Assembly (NCBI RefSeq): GCF_001931485.1
Contig: NZ_MSDV01000046.1
Coordinates: forward strand, 124,001 to 188,000
Length of the DNA stretch: 64,000 nucleotides
Source of the DNA: Burkholderia sp. SRS-W-2-2016
GTDB lineage: Bacteria > Pseudomonadota > Gammaproteobacteria > Burkholderiales > Burkholderiaceae
Direction: 5' to 3'
The translations under genes and the position numbers were made by a program. Each line of letters opens with the position of its first letter. Position 1 is the stretch's first letter. The notes under the pieces are model-generated. The model was given only the letters and a program-made list of their open reading frames with translations. It was not told the origin of the DNA and searched no databases. This document shows positions 52,340-62,834 of the stretch, piece after piece.

Positions 52340-52569
52340 GCAAGAACAACATCGAACAATCTGTCCGCGACAGCCTGGACGTGTATTTCCAGGATCTCGA
52401 CGGCTCCAATCCGCACGACGTCTACGACATGGTCATTTCATGCGTGGAAAAACCCTTGCTCGAAGTGGTGCTCGAGCAGGCCGGCGGTAACCAGTCGCTG
52501 GCCGCCGAGTATCTCGGCATCAACCGCAATACGCTGCGCAAGAAGCTGCAACAGCACGGTTTGCTGTAA
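52336..52569 (+). CDS. fis: Nucleoid protein Fis
   Basis: Fis bends DNA and regulates growth-phase genes such as rRNA operons. The 77-residue product has the N-terminal beta-hairpin arm region and the C-terminal helix-turn-helix (LEVVLEQAGGNQSLAAEYLG, INRNTLRKKLQQHGLL). It is shorter than the 98-residue E. coli protein, as is usual in betaproteobacteria. It overlaps dusB by 4 bases and precedes purH by 58 bases. Confidence 0.95.
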   Translation: MSKNNIEQSVRDSLDVYFQDLDGSNPHDVYDMVISCVEKPLLEVVLEQAGGNQSLAAEYLGINRNTLRKKLQQHGLL

Positions 52570-52627
52570 CCCGTTGTAGTTTCCTCGCGCTCCTGCCACG
52601 TTTCCCCTTCGGCTTTTCGTCTTCATC

Positions 52628-54193
52628 ATGATCAAGCAAGCGCTCATCTCCGTCTCCGACAAGTCCGGCATCGTCGACTTCGCTAAATCGCTGTCGGACC
52701 TCGGCATCAAGATCCTGTCGACCGGCGGTACCGCGAAACTGCTCGCGGACGCGGGCCTGTCCGTCACCGAAGTGGCCGACTACACCGGCTTCCCGGAAAT
52801 GCTCGATGGCCGCGTGAAAACGCTGCATCCGAAGGTGCACGGCGGTATTCTCGCGCGCCGCGATCTGCCGGAACACATGGCCGCGCTCGAAAAGCACGAC
52901 ATCCCGACGATCGACCTGCTGGTCGTGAACCTGTACCCGTTCGTGCAGACGGTGTCGAAGGAAGAGTGCTCGCTGGAAGACGCGATCGAGAACATCGACA
53001 TCGGCGGCCCGACGATGCTGCGCTCGGCCGCGAAGAATCATCGCGACGTGACCGTGGTGGTCGACCCGGCTGACTACGCGGTCGTGCTCGAGGAAATGCG
53101 CGCGAACGCCAATGCGGTCTCGTACAAGACCAACTTCCGTCTCGCGACCAAGGTCTACGCGCACACCGCGCAGTACGACGGCGCGATCACGAACTATCTG
53201 ACGAGCCTGACCGAAGAGCTGCAGCACGCGTCGCGCAACCAGTATCCGGCCACGCTGAACGTCGCGTACGAAAAGGTCCAGGACCTGCGCTACGGCGAGA
53301 ACCCGCACCAGAGCGCGGCGTTCTACCGCGACCTGGCGGTGCCGGCCGGCGCGCTCGCGAACTACAACCAGCTGCAAGGCAAGGAACTGTCGTACAACAA
53401 CATCGCCGACTCCGACGCGGCGTGGGAATGCGTGAAGACCTTCGACGTGCCGGCCTGCGTGATCGTCAAGCACGCGAATCCGTGCGGCGTCGCGATCGGC
53501 GCAAACGCGCACGAAGCGTATTCGAAGGCGTTCCAGACCGACCCGACCTCGGCGTTCGGCGGCATCATCGCGTTCAACCGCGAAGTCGATGAAACCGCTG
53601 CGCAAGCGGTCGCGAAGCAGTTCGTCGAAGTGCTGATCGCGCCGTCGTTCAGCGCCGAAGCGCGTCAGGTGTTCGCGGCCAAGCAGAACGTGCGTCTGCT
53701 CGAAATCGCGCTCGGCGAAGGCCATAACGCGTTCGATCTGAAACGCGTCGGCGGCGGCCTGCTGGTGCAGTCGCTCGATTCGAAGAACGTGCAGCCGCGC
53801 GAATTGCGCGTCGTCACCAAGCGTCACCCGACGCCGAAGGAAATGGACGATCTGCTGTTCGCATGGCGTGTCGCGAAGTACGTGAAGTCGAACGCGATCG
53901 TGTTCTGCGCGAACGGCATGACGCTCGGCGTCGGCGCGGGTCAGATGAGCCGCGTGGACTCGGCGCGCATCGCCAGCATCAAGGCGCAGAACGCCGGTCT
54001 GACGCTGAGCGGTTCGGCAGTCGCGTCGGATGCGTTCTTCCCGTTCCGCGACGGTCTCGACGTGGTGGTCGCAGCGGGCGCGACCTGCGTGATCCAGCCG
54101 GGCGGCTCGATGCGCGACGACGAAGTGGTCAGCGCGGCCGACGAGCACAACATCGCGATGGTGCTGACGGGTGTGCGTCACTTCCGTCATTGA
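52628..54193 (+). CDS. purH: Bifunctional AICAR transformylase / IMP cyclohydrolase
   Basis: PurH performs the last two steps of IMP synthesis. The N-terminal cyclohydrolase domain (IKQALISVSDKSGIVDFAKS, KTLHPKVHGGILARRD) and the C-terminal formyltransferase domain, with catalytic Lys-His in IVKHANPCGVAIG and the SRVDSARIA-like stretch near GAGQMSRVDSARIA, are complete. The 521-residue length is standard. A strong terminator follows. Confidence 0.98.
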   Translation: MIKQALISVSDKSGIVDFAKSLSDLGIKILSTGGTAKLLADAGLSVTEVADYTGFPEMLDGRVKTLHPKVHGGILARRDLPEHMAALEKHDIPTIDLLVVNLYPFVQTVSKEECSLEDAIENIDIGGPTMLRSAAKNHRDVTVVVDPADYAVVLEEMRANANAVSYKTNFRLATKVYAHTAQYDGAITNYLTSLTEELQHASRNQYPATLNVAYEKVQDLRYGENPHQSAAFYRDLAVPAGALANYNQLQGKELSYNNIADSDAAWECVKTFDVPACVIVKHANPCGVAIGANAHEAYSKAFQTDPTSAFGGIIAFNREVDETAAQAVAKQFVEVLIAPSFSAEARQVFAAKQNVRLLEIALGEGHNAFDLKRVGGGLLVQSLDSKNVQPRELRVVTKRHPTPKEMDDLLFAWRVAKYVKSNAIVFCANGMTLGVGAGQMSRVDSARIASIKAQNAGLTLSGSAVASDAFFPFRDGLDVVVAAGATCVIQPGGSMRDDEVVSAADEHNIAMVLTGVRHFRH

Positions 54194-54254
54194 TATGGGT
54201 TTGCGGGTGACGGCCGCGGTGTAACCGACGCGGCGGTTGCCGGCATGACCGATG

Positions 54255-54294
54255 AACAAACGGCCCGGTGGATTTTTCCACCGGGCCGTTTGTT
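54255..54294 (+). terminator. Rho-independent terminator after purH
   Basis: A perfect long stem, AACAAACGGCCCGGTGGA with TCCACCGGGCCGTTTGTT, surrounds TTTT. It may work for both strands because the next gene is on the opposite strand. Confidence 0.93.
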
Positions 54295-54340
54295 TTGGTG
54301 CGTTCGGTTTGGCGCTGCTGTGTGGCGACGCGGCCTGCGC

Positions 54341-54580
54341 TCAATCGTCCGGCTCTTTCCGCGCATAACCATCGCGCACGTCCGCATGCTGGCTGATGTA
54401 TGTGGAAAGGCCCCTGCCCCGCCGCGCCAAACGCTTTAGCTCCTCGATATGCGCCGCGCCGGCACTCGCCTCTGTGTACCAATACACGACGCCAGTCCGG
54501 AATCGCACCTTGATGAAATCGGCGCCGATTTCATACGCGTCGATGCCCGACTCGCCGCTCAGATTCCGATAGCGCTCCAT
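54341..54580 (-). CDS. Small KTSC-like domain protein
   Basis: The 79-residue product resembles the KTSC domain, a small module found alone or in nucleic-acid-related proteins. Features are the strands GIDAYEIGADFIKVRFRTG and VVYWYTEASAGAAHIEELKR, then the loop RGRGLSTYISQHADVRDGYA. A strong ribosome site (GAGGAGG) lies before the ATG, which supports a real gene. The function is unknown, and it lies alone on the minus strand before ruvC. Confidence 0.75.
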   Translation of the reverse strand: MERYRNLSGESGIDAYEIGADFIKVRFRTGVVYWYTEASAGAAHIEELKRLARRGRGLSTYISQHADVRDGYARKEPDD

Positions 54581-54710
54581 CGTTCGCTCACCTCCTCACA
54601 CGCAGGCCCAGCAGCTTTTATTCCGCCGTTCACGCGCTGAGCGGACCGCCGCGCGCCGGGTTCGTTGTAGTATCGCAGGCACCTGGTTTTTATCGCATTC
54701 GCTGCACTAC

Positions 54711-55253
54711 ATGAGAATTCTCGGCATCGACCCCGGCCTGCGCGTGACCGGCTTCGGCGTGATCGAACAACACGGCCATACCCTGAGCTACGTCGCGAGC
54801 GGCGTGATCCGCACCGCCGACGCCGACCTGCCGTCGCGGCTGGGCACCATCTTCGCGGGCATCTCCACACTGGTCCGCGAGCACTCGCCGGATCAGGCGG
54901 CGATCGAAAAAGTCTTCGTCAACGTCAATCCGCAATCGACGCTGCTGCTCGGCCAGGCGCGCGGCGCCGCGATCTGCGGGTTGGTCGCGGGCGGCGTGCC
55001 GGTCGCCGAATACACGGCGCTGCAACTGAAGCAGGCAGTGGTCGGCTACGGCCGCGCGACCAAGGAACAGATGCAGCAGATGGTCGTGCGGCTGCTGAAC
55101 CTGTCGGGTGTGCCGGGCACCGACGCGGCCGACGCGCTCGGCATGGCGATCTGCCACGCGCATGGCGGCGGCACACTGAGCACGCTCGGCGGCATCGCGC
55201 CGGCGCTCGCGAAGAAGGGTCTGCGGGTACGGCGCGGGCGCTTGGTGGGCTGA
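54711..55253 (+). CDS. ruvC: Holliday junction resolvase RuvC
   Basis: RuvC cuts Holliday junctions symmetrically. The 180-residue product starts MRILGIDPGLRVTGFGVI (first catalytic Asp) and has the Glu in AAIEKVFVNVNPQ and the acidic end DAADALGMAICHAH. It starts the run ruvC-ruvA-ruvB. The gap to ruvA is 91 bases. Confidence 0.97.
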   Translation: MRILGIDPGLRVTGFGVIEQHGHTLSYVASGVIRTADADLPSRLGTIFAGISTLVREHSPDQAAIEKVFVNVNPQSTLLLGQARGAAICGLVAGGVPVAEYTALQLKQAVVGYGRATKEQMQQMVVRLLNLSGVPGTDAADALGMAICHAHGGGTLSTLGGIAPALAKKGLRVRRGRLVG

Positions 55254-55344
55254 GGCCGAGATCGCCCGCAACAGCCGATACGCGCCGCCCATTCGCTACG
55301 CTACACTCGCGCATTCCCCCACGACTCTCGATACTCAATCCCCC

Positions 55345-55926
55345 ATGATCGGTCGCATCGCCGGCGTTCTGCTGGAAAAAAACCCGCCGCATCTGCTCGT
55401 CGACTGCAACGGCGTCGGCTATGAAGTGGACGTGCCGATGAGCACGTTCTACAACCTGCCGTCGACCGGCGAGCGCATCGTGCTGCTCACGCAGATGATC
55501 GTGCGCGAGGACGCGCATCTGCTGTACGGCTTCGGCACCGCGCAGGAGCGCTCGACCTTCCGCGAGCTGCTGAAAATTTCCGGCATCGGCGCGCGGATGG
55601 CGCTCGCGGTGCTGTCCGGCATGAGCGTCGCCGAACTCGCGCAGACCGTGACGATGCAGGACGCCGCGCGCCTCACGCGCGTGCCCGGCATCGGCAAGAA
55701 AACCGCCGAGCGGCTGCTGCTCGAACTGAAGGGCAAACTCGGCGCCGACCTCGGCGCGCTGGCGGGCGCCGCGTCGCCGTCCGATCACGCATCCGACATC
55801 CTCAATGCGCTGCTCGCGCTCGGCTATTCGGAGAAGGAAGGGCTCGCCGCGATCAAGAACGTGCCGGCCGGCACCGGCGTGTCCGAGGGCATCAAGCTTG
55901 CGCTGAAGGCGCTGTCGAAGGGCTAA
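55345..55926 (+). CDS. ruvA: Holliday junction helicase subunit RuvA
   Basis: RuvA binds the junction and loads RuvB. The 193-residue product has the N-terminal OB fold (MIGRIAGVLLEKNPPHLLVD, GYEVDVPMSTF), two helix-hairpin-helix motifs (KISGIGARMALAVLSGM, RVPGIGKKTAERLLLELKG) and the C-terminal RuvB-contacting helices (DILNALLALGYSEKEGLAAI). Confidence 0.97.
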   Translation: MIGRIAGVLLEKNPPHLLVDCNGVGYEVDVPMSTFYNLPSTGERIVLLTQMIVREDAHLLYGFGTAQERSTFRELLKISGIGARMALAVLSGMSVAELAQTVTMQDAARLTRVPGIGKKTAERLLLELKGKLGADLGALAGAASPSDHASDILNALLALGYSEKEGLAAIKNVPAGTGVSEGIKLALKALSKG

Positions 55927-55957
55927 GCGCGCGAGCCGCGCGCGGTACAATGCCCGC

Positions 55958-57019
<1,062 letters not shown>

Positions 57020-57042
57020 GTCACTAGCCGAGGCCGATCAGG

Positions 57043-58017
57043 ATGTCCGACCAGACCCAGCGACCCGGCCCGAGCAACACCGCCCCCGTCAATCCCGCCG
57101 GCGATCCGTCCGGCAATTTCGCACAGCAACTGACCCACCGCCTGCGCTCGAAACTCGCGGCCGGCGTCACCCATCTGACGACCGGCAGCGGCCCGGTGCT
57201 CGACTACTCGTCGCCGCCGGGCGACCCTGGCCTGTTCGGCCCCGACTCGATCTGCTGGAAAGTGCATGCCGACTTCACGTCGATGATGACGGGCGGCATC
57301 AGCGCGTTGCTGCTGCAAGCGCTGCATCCGCTCGCGCTTGCCGGCGTCTGGGATCATTCGAGCTTTCGCAGCGACATTCTCGGCCGGCTGAGGCGCACCG
57401 CGACCTTTATCGCAGGGACCACGTTCGGCAGCCGTGACGACGCGCTTGCGCTGATCGAGCGCGTGAAGCGCATCCATCTCGATGTGGCCGGCGTCGCGCC
57501 GGACGGCCAGGCGTATCGCGCGAGCGAACCGGCGCTGCTCACGTGGGTGCATGTCGCGGAAGTGTCGAGCTTCATGACCGCGCATTTGCGCTATGTGAAT
57601 CCGGTGCTGTCGGTTGCCGCGCAGGATCAGTATTTCGCGGAGACCGCGCGCATTGCGGAAATGCTCGGCGCGACCGACATTCCGCGCTCGCGCGCCGAGA
57701 TCGAGGCGTACCTGCTCGCGATGCAGCCCGCGCTGGTGGCGAGCGAGCGCACCCGCGAGGTGGTCAGGATTCTGCTGAGCGCGCCGGCGCCGAGCGTCGC
57801 CATGCGCCCCGCCGGCACGCTGATGCTCAACGCCGGCGTCGATCTGCTGCCCGGCTGGGCGCAGACGATGCTCGGCTTCGAACGCTACGCGACGCTGCGC
57901 CGGACCTTGACGCGGCCCGGCGTACGGCTCGTTGCGCCGGTGATTCGCTGGGCGCTGGTGAATGGGGTGTCGAAGCGGGCGCGGCGGCGGGCGGCGGCGG
58001 GCAAAGAGCAGCAGTAG
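57043..58017 (+). CDS. MpaB/latex-clearing-type oxygenase (DUF2236)
   Basis: The 324-residue product belongs to the DUF2236 family, which includes heme-b latex-clearing oxygenase and fungal MpaB-type enzymes. The conserved part includes GDPGLFGPDSICWKVHAD, the histidine in LLLQALHPLALAGVWDHS (likely heme ligand), GTTFGSRDDALALIERVK and the second histidine in LLTWVHVAEVSSFMTAHL. The first ~40 residues are Pro/Asn-rich and variable, and the C-terminus is basic (SKRARRRAAAGK). The substrate is not known. It lies 24 bases after ruvB but is unlikely to be functionally tied to it. Confidence 0.85.
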   Translation: MSDQTQRPGPSNTAPVNPAGDPSGNFAQQLTHRLRSKLAAGVTHLTTGSGPVLDYSSPPGDPGLFGPDSICWKVHADFTSMMTGGISALLLQALHPLALAGVWDHSSFRSDILGRLRRTATFIAGTTFGSRDDALALIERVKRIHLDVAGVAPDGQAYRASEPALLTWVHVAEVSSFMTAHLRYVNPVLSVAAQDQYFAETARIAEMLGATDIPRSRAEIEAYLLAMQPALVASERTREVVRILLSAPAPSVAMRPAGTLMLNAGVDLLPGWAQTMLGFERYATLRRTLTRPGVRLVAPVIRWALVNGVSKRARRRAAAGKEQQ

Positions 58018-58212
58018 GAGTGGGCTTGGGGCACGCAGTGGCTTAAGCCGTATGCGGGATGCCGCGGGCCGTGTTCGGCGGGTAGCGCTTCTGCCACCGT
58101 AGTCTTGCAGCCGTATTCGGCGGGGCCGTCGTTCATCGCAGCGCAGTCCTCGGGTCGTATCCCGCGCGCTGCCCCCTGTTTCGTTGAACGCCGCCCGCTT
58201 GCCCCGCAGCGT

Positions 58213-58881
58213 TTACGGCGCGGGATGTTTCTTCAAACCGTCATCGTCGGCGCTGCCGGCGTCCAGATGCGCGACATCCGCCCACGACACGAGCGTCGCG
58301 CGGCCGTTATCGAAATCCACCACGTTCACGCTCGTATTGAGCAACTGATAGTCGCGCGGCGCGTCGAGCGGCAAACCGCACGCGAAGCGGCGCACGCAAT
58401 CGAGCACCCCGCCATGCGCGACGCACGCGATCCGGCCGCCCGGATGCGCGGCGATCAACGGCTCGATCGCATGGACGATGCGGTGATAGAACACCCGCTG
58501 CGACTCGCCTTCGGGCGGCGCGAAGCCGGGGTCGCGCGTTTGCCATTGCGCGTATTCGTCGGGGAAACGCAGCGCGATCTCGTCGCTGTCATGCCCCTGG
58601 AACGCGCCGTACGAGCGCTCGCGCAGGTTTTCGCGCAGTTGCAGCGGCAGGCCGAGCGCGTCGCCGATCGGTTGCGCGGTCTGCTGCGCGCGAAGCAGGT
58701 CGCTCGAATAGATCGCATCGAGTCGCGCGCCCTGCTTCACTTCGCCGGCGATACGCCGCGCGAGGCGCTGGGCCTGCTCGATCCCCGTCGTCGCGAGCGG
58801 AATGTCGATGTGGCCTTGAATGCGCTTGATGCGGTTCCAGTCGGTTTCGCCGTGGCGGATAAACAGAATCTGCGTCGTCAT
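58213..58881 (-). CDS. Histidine phosphatase family protein (phosphoglycerate mutase-like)
   Basis: The 222-residue product has the catalytic RHG motif (MTTQILFIRHGETDWNRIKR), the DLLRAQQTA region, the acidic residue in LRERSYGAFQGHD and the second histidine in RIACVAHGGVLDCV. It is a GpmB/CobC-type phosphatase rather than the glycolytic mutase. The substrate is not shown by sequence. It is on the same strand downstream of dtd, across a gap of 279 bases. Confidence 0.9.
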   Translation of the reverse strand: MTTQILFIRHGETDWNRIKRIQGHIDIPLATTGIEQAQRLARRIAGEVKQGARLDAIYSSDLLRAQQTAQPIGDALGLPLQLRENLRERSYGAFQGHDSDEIALRFPDEYAQWQTRDPGFAPPEGESQRVFYHRIVHAIEPLIAAHPGGRIACVAHGGVLDCVRRFACGLPLDAPRDYQLLNTSVNVVDFDNGRATLVSWADVAHLDAGSADDDGLKKHPAP

Positions 58882-59160
58882 AGGAGAAAGATGGGCGCCG
58901 TTCGCCGGTTGTGCCGAGCCGCTATTGTCGCAAAAAGCGGCGGGCTCGCCTGCGGGGTGGTGTGGGGAGGGTTGAATGCGAGGTTTTCACACCCGGAGGT
59001 GCGCGTCACCGCACTTCACAAGCAAACGCGCACAACTCGCTCGTGAGCCAACGGGCAAGCGGTTGAACGTGCACGGGTTGAACTTGCGGAGTGCGCATCA
59101 GCGATGCGTTGCAGTGAATGCGTGAGAACACGCGCCGCGGCGGCGCGCGTCAGCCCGCAC

Positions 59161-59619
59161 TCAAGCGTTGGTCTGCAACCAGAACGTGACCGGCCCGTCG
59201 TTGACCAGCGACACCTGCATATCCGCACCGAACTCGCCGGTCTCGACGATCGGATGCTTCCCGCGTGCGGCCGCGACGAAGTAGTCGAACAGGCGCTTGC
59301 CCTCGTCGGGCGGCGCGGCCGGCGTGAAGCTCGGGCGCAGGCCGCTGTTGGTATCGGCGGCGAGCGTGAATTGCGAGACCAGCAGCAAGCCGCCCGCGCG
59401 TCCGGCGCCGTCGAGATTCTGCACCGACAGGTTCATCTTGCCGGGGGCGTCGCTGAACACCCGGTAGCCGAGCACTTTAGCGAGCAGACGGTCCGCCGCC
59501 GCCTCGGTGTCGCCGCGCTCCGCGCACACGAGCGCAAGCAGGCCCGCGTCGATCGCGCCGGTCACACGATCGGCGACCCGCACTTCGGCGCGCCGCACCC
59601 GCTGGATCAGCGCGATCAT
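59161..59619 (-). CDS. dtd: D-aminoacyl-tRNA deacylase
   Basis: Dtd removes D-amino acids wrongly attached to tRNAs. The 152-residue product starts MIALIQRVRRAEVRVADRVT and has the active-site motifs LLVSQFTLAADTNSGLRPSF (SQxT) and the cross-subunit GAxMQVSLVNDGPVTFW (Gly-cis-Pro region). It follows tyrS by 67 bases on the same strand, a natural link because tyrosyl-tRNA synthetase can charge D-Tyr. Confidence 0.97.
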   Translation of the reverse strand: MIALIQRVRRAEVRVADRVTGAIDAGLLALVCAERGDTEAAADRLLAKVLGYRVFSDAPGKMNLSVQNLDGAGRAGGLLLVSQFTLAADTNSGLRPSFTPAAPPDEGKRLFDYFVAAARGKHPIVETGEFGADMQVSLVNDGPVTFWLQTNA

Positions 59620-59686
59620 CGCGCGAACCCGCGCAACGACAGACTTCGCATCGCCGCGATACCGGCCGTCGTCATGCGAACGACGC

Positions 59687-60931
59687 TCACGCGCTCAACG
59701 TCACGCGCGCAAAGCGGCGCTTGCCGACCTGCACCACGTATTCGCCGGCCTCGACCTTCAGGCCCTTGTCGGACACGGTCGTGCCGTCGATCTTCACACC
59801 GCCCTGCTCGATATTGCGCAGCGCTTCGCTGGTCGACGGCACCAGGTTCGCCTGCTTCAACAGCTGACCGATCGCGAGCGGCGCGCCGGCGAGCGTGACC
59901 GCCGGAATATCGTCGGGCACACCGCCCTTCGCGCGATGGTTGAAGTCCTCGAGCGCGCGCTCGGCATCGGCCTGCGAGTGGAAGCGCGCGACGATTTCCT
60001 GGCCGAGCAGCACCTTGAAGTCGCGCGGATTGCGGCCCGCTTCGATCTCTTTCCTGAAGCCGGCGATCTCGTCCATCGGACGGAACGATAGCAGTTCGAA
60101 GTAACGCCACATCAGCGTGTCGGAGATGCTCATCAGCTTGCCGAACATGTCGGTCGGCTTTTCGCTGATACCGATGTAGTTGTTCTTCGACTTCGACATC
60201 TTCTCGACGCCGTCGAGCCCTTCGAGCAGCGGCATCGTCAGGATGCACTGCTGCTCCTGGCCGTACTGCTTCTGCAATTCGCGGCCGACCAGCAGGTTGA
60301 ACTTCTGGTCGGTTCCGCCGAGCTCGAGGTCCGCATTCAGCGCGACCGAGTCGTAGCCCTGCATCAGCGGGTACAGGAATTCGTGGATCGAAATCGGCAC
60401 GCCGCCCTGGAAGCGCTTGGTGAAGTCCTCGCGTTCGAGAATCCGCGCGACCGTGTAGCGCGACGCGAGCTTGATCATGCCGTCGGCGCCGAGCGGCATC
60501 GACCATTCGCTGTTGTAGCGGATCTCGGTCTTGTCGCGATCGAGCACCAGCGCGGCCTGCTCGAAATAGGTCTTCGCGTTGGATTCGATCTGCTCGCGCG
60601 TGAGCGGCGGACGAGTCGCGTTACGGCCGGACGGATCGCCGATCAACGACGTGAAATCGCCGATCAGGAAAATCACCGTATGGCCGAGGTCCTGCAGCTG
60701 ACGCATCTTGTTCAGCACGACCGTGTGGCCGATGTGGATATCGGGCGCGGTCGGATCGAGACCGAGCTTGATGCGCAGCGGCTTGCCAGTCGCCGCGCTC
60801 CGCGCGAGCTTTTGCGCGAATTCGTCTTCGATCAGCAGTTCGTCGACACCGCGCTTGGTGACGGCGAGAGCGTGACGGACTTCGTCGGTGATCGGGAACG
60901 CGGGGGTGGGCTTGGTGGACTCGGTGCTCAT
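59687..60931 (-). CDS. tyrS: Tyrosyl-tRNA synthetase
   Basis: This class I synthetase charges tRNA-Tyr. The 414-residue product has the HIGH motif (DPTAPDIHIGHTVVL), a KMSKS motif (GVEKMSKSKNNYIG) and a C-terminal S4 RNA-binding domain (GGVKIDGTTVSDKGLKVEAG). The KMSKS form places it with the TyrZ-like rather than the E. coli-like group. dtd follows on the same strand, and anmK diverges from it. Confidence 0.97.
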   Translation of the reverse strand: MSTESTKPTPAFPITDEVRHALAVTKRGVDELLIEDEFAQKLARSAATGKPLRIKLGLDPTAPDIHIGHTVVLNKMRQLQDLGHTVIFLIGDFTSLIGDPSGRNATRPPLTREQIESNAKTYFEQAALVLDRDKTEIRYNSEWSMPLGADGMIKLASRYTVARILEREDFTKRFQGGVPISIHEFLYPLMQGYDSVALNADLELGGTDQKFNLLVGRELQKQYGQEQQCILTMPLLEGLDGVEKMSKSKNNYIGISEKPTDMFGKLMSISDTLMWRYFELLSFRPMDEIAGFRKEIEAGRNPRDFKVLLGQEIVARFHSQADAERALEDFNHRAKGGVPDDIPAVTLAGAPLAIGQLLKQANLVPSTSEALRNIEQGGVKIDGTTVSDKGLKVEAGEYVVQVGKRRFARVTLSA

Positions 60932-61036
60932 GCTGGAAACGTGAAGTCGCGAAAAAACAGGATTGTCCCATAGATGCGCGGCGCGGCGCTTACCATCGGC
61001 CGCGCTTACCCCGATAATCTGCTACAACGAATCGCA

Positions 61037-62191
61037 ATGAACATCGAGAGGAGCAGCGACGTGGCGCAAGACCCCGCAGACGGCATCTACATCGGATTGA
61101 TGTCGGGAACGAGCATGGACGGTGTCGACGGCGTGGCCGTCCGCTTTGCCGACGGCAAACCGCCGGAGGTGCTGGCCGAAGCGTTCGTCGGCTTTTCGGC
61201 CGGCATCCGCGAAGCGCTGTTCGCGCTGCAGCAGCCGGGCGACAACGAGATCGAGCGCGAGGCGCTGGCCGCCAACGCGCTGGCGACGCGCTATACCGTC
61301 TGCTGCCATGACCTGCTGCGCGACGGCCGCGTGTCCGCCGACGAAGTGCGCGCGATCGGCGTGCATGGCCAGACGGTGCGGCATCGGCCCGAAAAGGGCT
61401 ATACGCGCCAGATCAACAATCCGGCGCTGCTCGCGGAAATGCTGCACATCGACGTGGTCGCCGATTTCCGCAGCCGCGACGTCGCGGCCGGCGGCCAGGG
61501 CGCGCCGCTCGTGCCCGCTTTTCACGCGACGATCTTCGGTTCGCCTGACGAAACGCGCGTGGTCTGCAATCTCGGCGGCATCAGCAACATCACGATTCTG
61601 AACGCGACCGGCAGCGTGCGCGGCTTCGACTGCGGCCCGGCCAACGCATTGCTCGACGCGTGGGCCGAACGTCACCTCGGCAAACCATTCGACGAAAACG
61701 GCCATTTCGCGGCGAGCGGCCAGCTGAACCGCGACCTGTTGAACGCGTTGCTCGACGAACCGTTCTTCGCCGAGCAGCCGCCGAAGAGCACCGGCCGCGA
61801 CCTGTTCAACCCCGCATGGCTCGACGCGAAGCTCGCGTCGTTCCCGGGCCTCGACCCCGCCGACGTGCAGGCGACGCTGGTCGGCCTGACCGCGGTGACG
61901 GTCGCCCGCGAAATCGAGCGTCATGCGTCCGACGCGCGCGCGGTCTACGTGTGCGGCGGCGGCGCGCGCAATCCGGAAATCATGAAGGCTTTGCAGCACG
62001 CGCTGGAAGACAGCGGCGTGAGCGGCGTGCCGGTCATGACGACCGACGCGCTCGGCGTGCCGCCCAGCCAGGTCGAGCCGCTCGCGTTCGCGTGGCTGGC
62101 GATGCGCTGCATCGCGCGCTTGCCGGGCAATCTGCCGGCGGTGACCGGCGCGTCGGCCGAACGCGTATTGGGCGCGATCTATCCGCGCTGA
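61037..62191 (+). CDS. anmK: Anhydro-N-acetylmuramic acid kinase
   Basis: AnmK opens and phosphorylates anhydro-MurNAc for cell-wall recycling, giving MurNAc-6-phosphate. The 384-residue product has the start motif YIGLMSGTSMDGVDGVAV, AIGVHGQTVRHRPEKG, NLGGISNITIL and the catalytic/FDCGPANALLDAW region, then VYVCGGGARN. The ATG at 61037 was chosen because the sequence upstream is short and not conserved. It is divergent from tyrS. Confidence 0.96.
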   Translation: MNIERSSDVAQDPADGIYIGLMSGTSMDGVDGVAVRFADGKPPEVLAEAFVGFSAGIREALFALQQPGDNEIEREALAANALATRYTVCCHDLLRDGRVSADEVRAIGVHGQTVRHRPEKGYTRQINNPALLAEMLHIDVVADFRSRDVAAGGQGAPLVPAFHATIFGSPDETRVVCNLGGISNITILNATGSVRGFDCGPANALLDAWAERHLGKPFDENGHFAASGQLNRDLLNALLDEPFFAEQPPKSTGRDLFNPAWLDAKLASFPGLDPADVQATLVGLTAVTVAREIERHASDARAVYVCGGGARNPEIMKALQHALEDSGVSGVPVMTTDALGVPPSQVEPLAFAWLAMRCIARLPGNLPAVTGASAERVLGAIYPR

Positions 62192-62221
62192 CGGGAGGGG
62201 TCGTCGAGGCGCGCAGCCAAT

Positions 62222-62250
62222 AAAAAACGGGGCCTTACAGGCCCCGTTTT
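62222..62250. terminator. Bidirectional rho-independent terminator
   Basis: AAAACGGGGCC pairs with GGCCCCGTTTT around TTACA. It lies between the converging anmK and erpA genes. Confidence 0.92.
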
Positions 62251-62289
62251 CAATACTGGCTCGGTGAATGGCTCAACGAGCCGTCGCGC

Positions 62290-62655
62290 TCAGACCGAGA
62301 ACGACGAACCGCAACCGCAGGTCGTGGTCGCGTTCGGGTTCTTGATCACGAACTGCGCGCCGTTGATGTCGTCCTTGTAGTCGATCTCGGCGCCGACCAG
62401 GTACTGGTAGCTCATCGAGTCGATCAGCAGCTGGACGCCGCTCTTGTTCATCACGGTGTCGTCTTCGTTGATCGCTTCATCGAACGTGAAACCGTATTGA
62501 AAGCCCGAGCAGCCGCCGCCCTGCACGAACACGCGCAGCTTGAGCTCCGGGTTGCCTTCTTCTTCGATCAGTTGCTTGACCTTATCAGCCGCTGCGTCGG
62601 TGAAAACGAAGGGGGCCGGCATCTCGGTCACGGGGGTGTCGGTGACTGCGTTCAT
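62290..62655 (-). CDS. erpA: Iron-sulfur cluster insertion protein ErpA
   Basis: ErpA is an A-type carrier that passes iron-sulfur clusters to apo-proteins. The 121-residue product has the three cluster cysteines in FVQGGGCSGFQYGFTFDE and TTTCGCGSSFSV. The start at 62655 (MNAVTDTPVTEMPAPFVFTD) is the family start. It follows rplM-rpsI on the same strand, but a terminator lies between. Confidence 0.96.
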   Translation of the reverse strand: MNAVTDTPVTEMPAPFVFTDAAADKVKQLIEEEGNPELKLRVFVQGGGCSGFQYGFTFDEAINEDDTVMNKSGVQLLIDSMSYQYLVGAEIDYKDDINGAQFVIKNPNATTTCGCGSSFSV

Positions 62656-62756
62656 TCGAACTCTCCAAAAAGCATTTAGCCGATATTGTAGGGCTGATCC
62701 CGATATCGTGCTGATGCCCACAAAATCAATGGGTTCTCTCCGGTCCGGCGAACCAT

Positions 62757-62794
62757 AAAAAAAGCCGCCTTCGCGGGTAGCGTTGGCGGCTCTT
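62757..62794 (-). terminator. Rho-independent terminator of rplM-rpsI
   Basis: On the minus strand GCCGCC pairs with GGCGGC around about 15 bases and is followed by TTTTTTT. Confidence 0.85.
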
Positions 62795-62834
62795 CCTGCC
62801 GACCGGCGGCAAAGCCGGTCTGCATTCGAAACGA

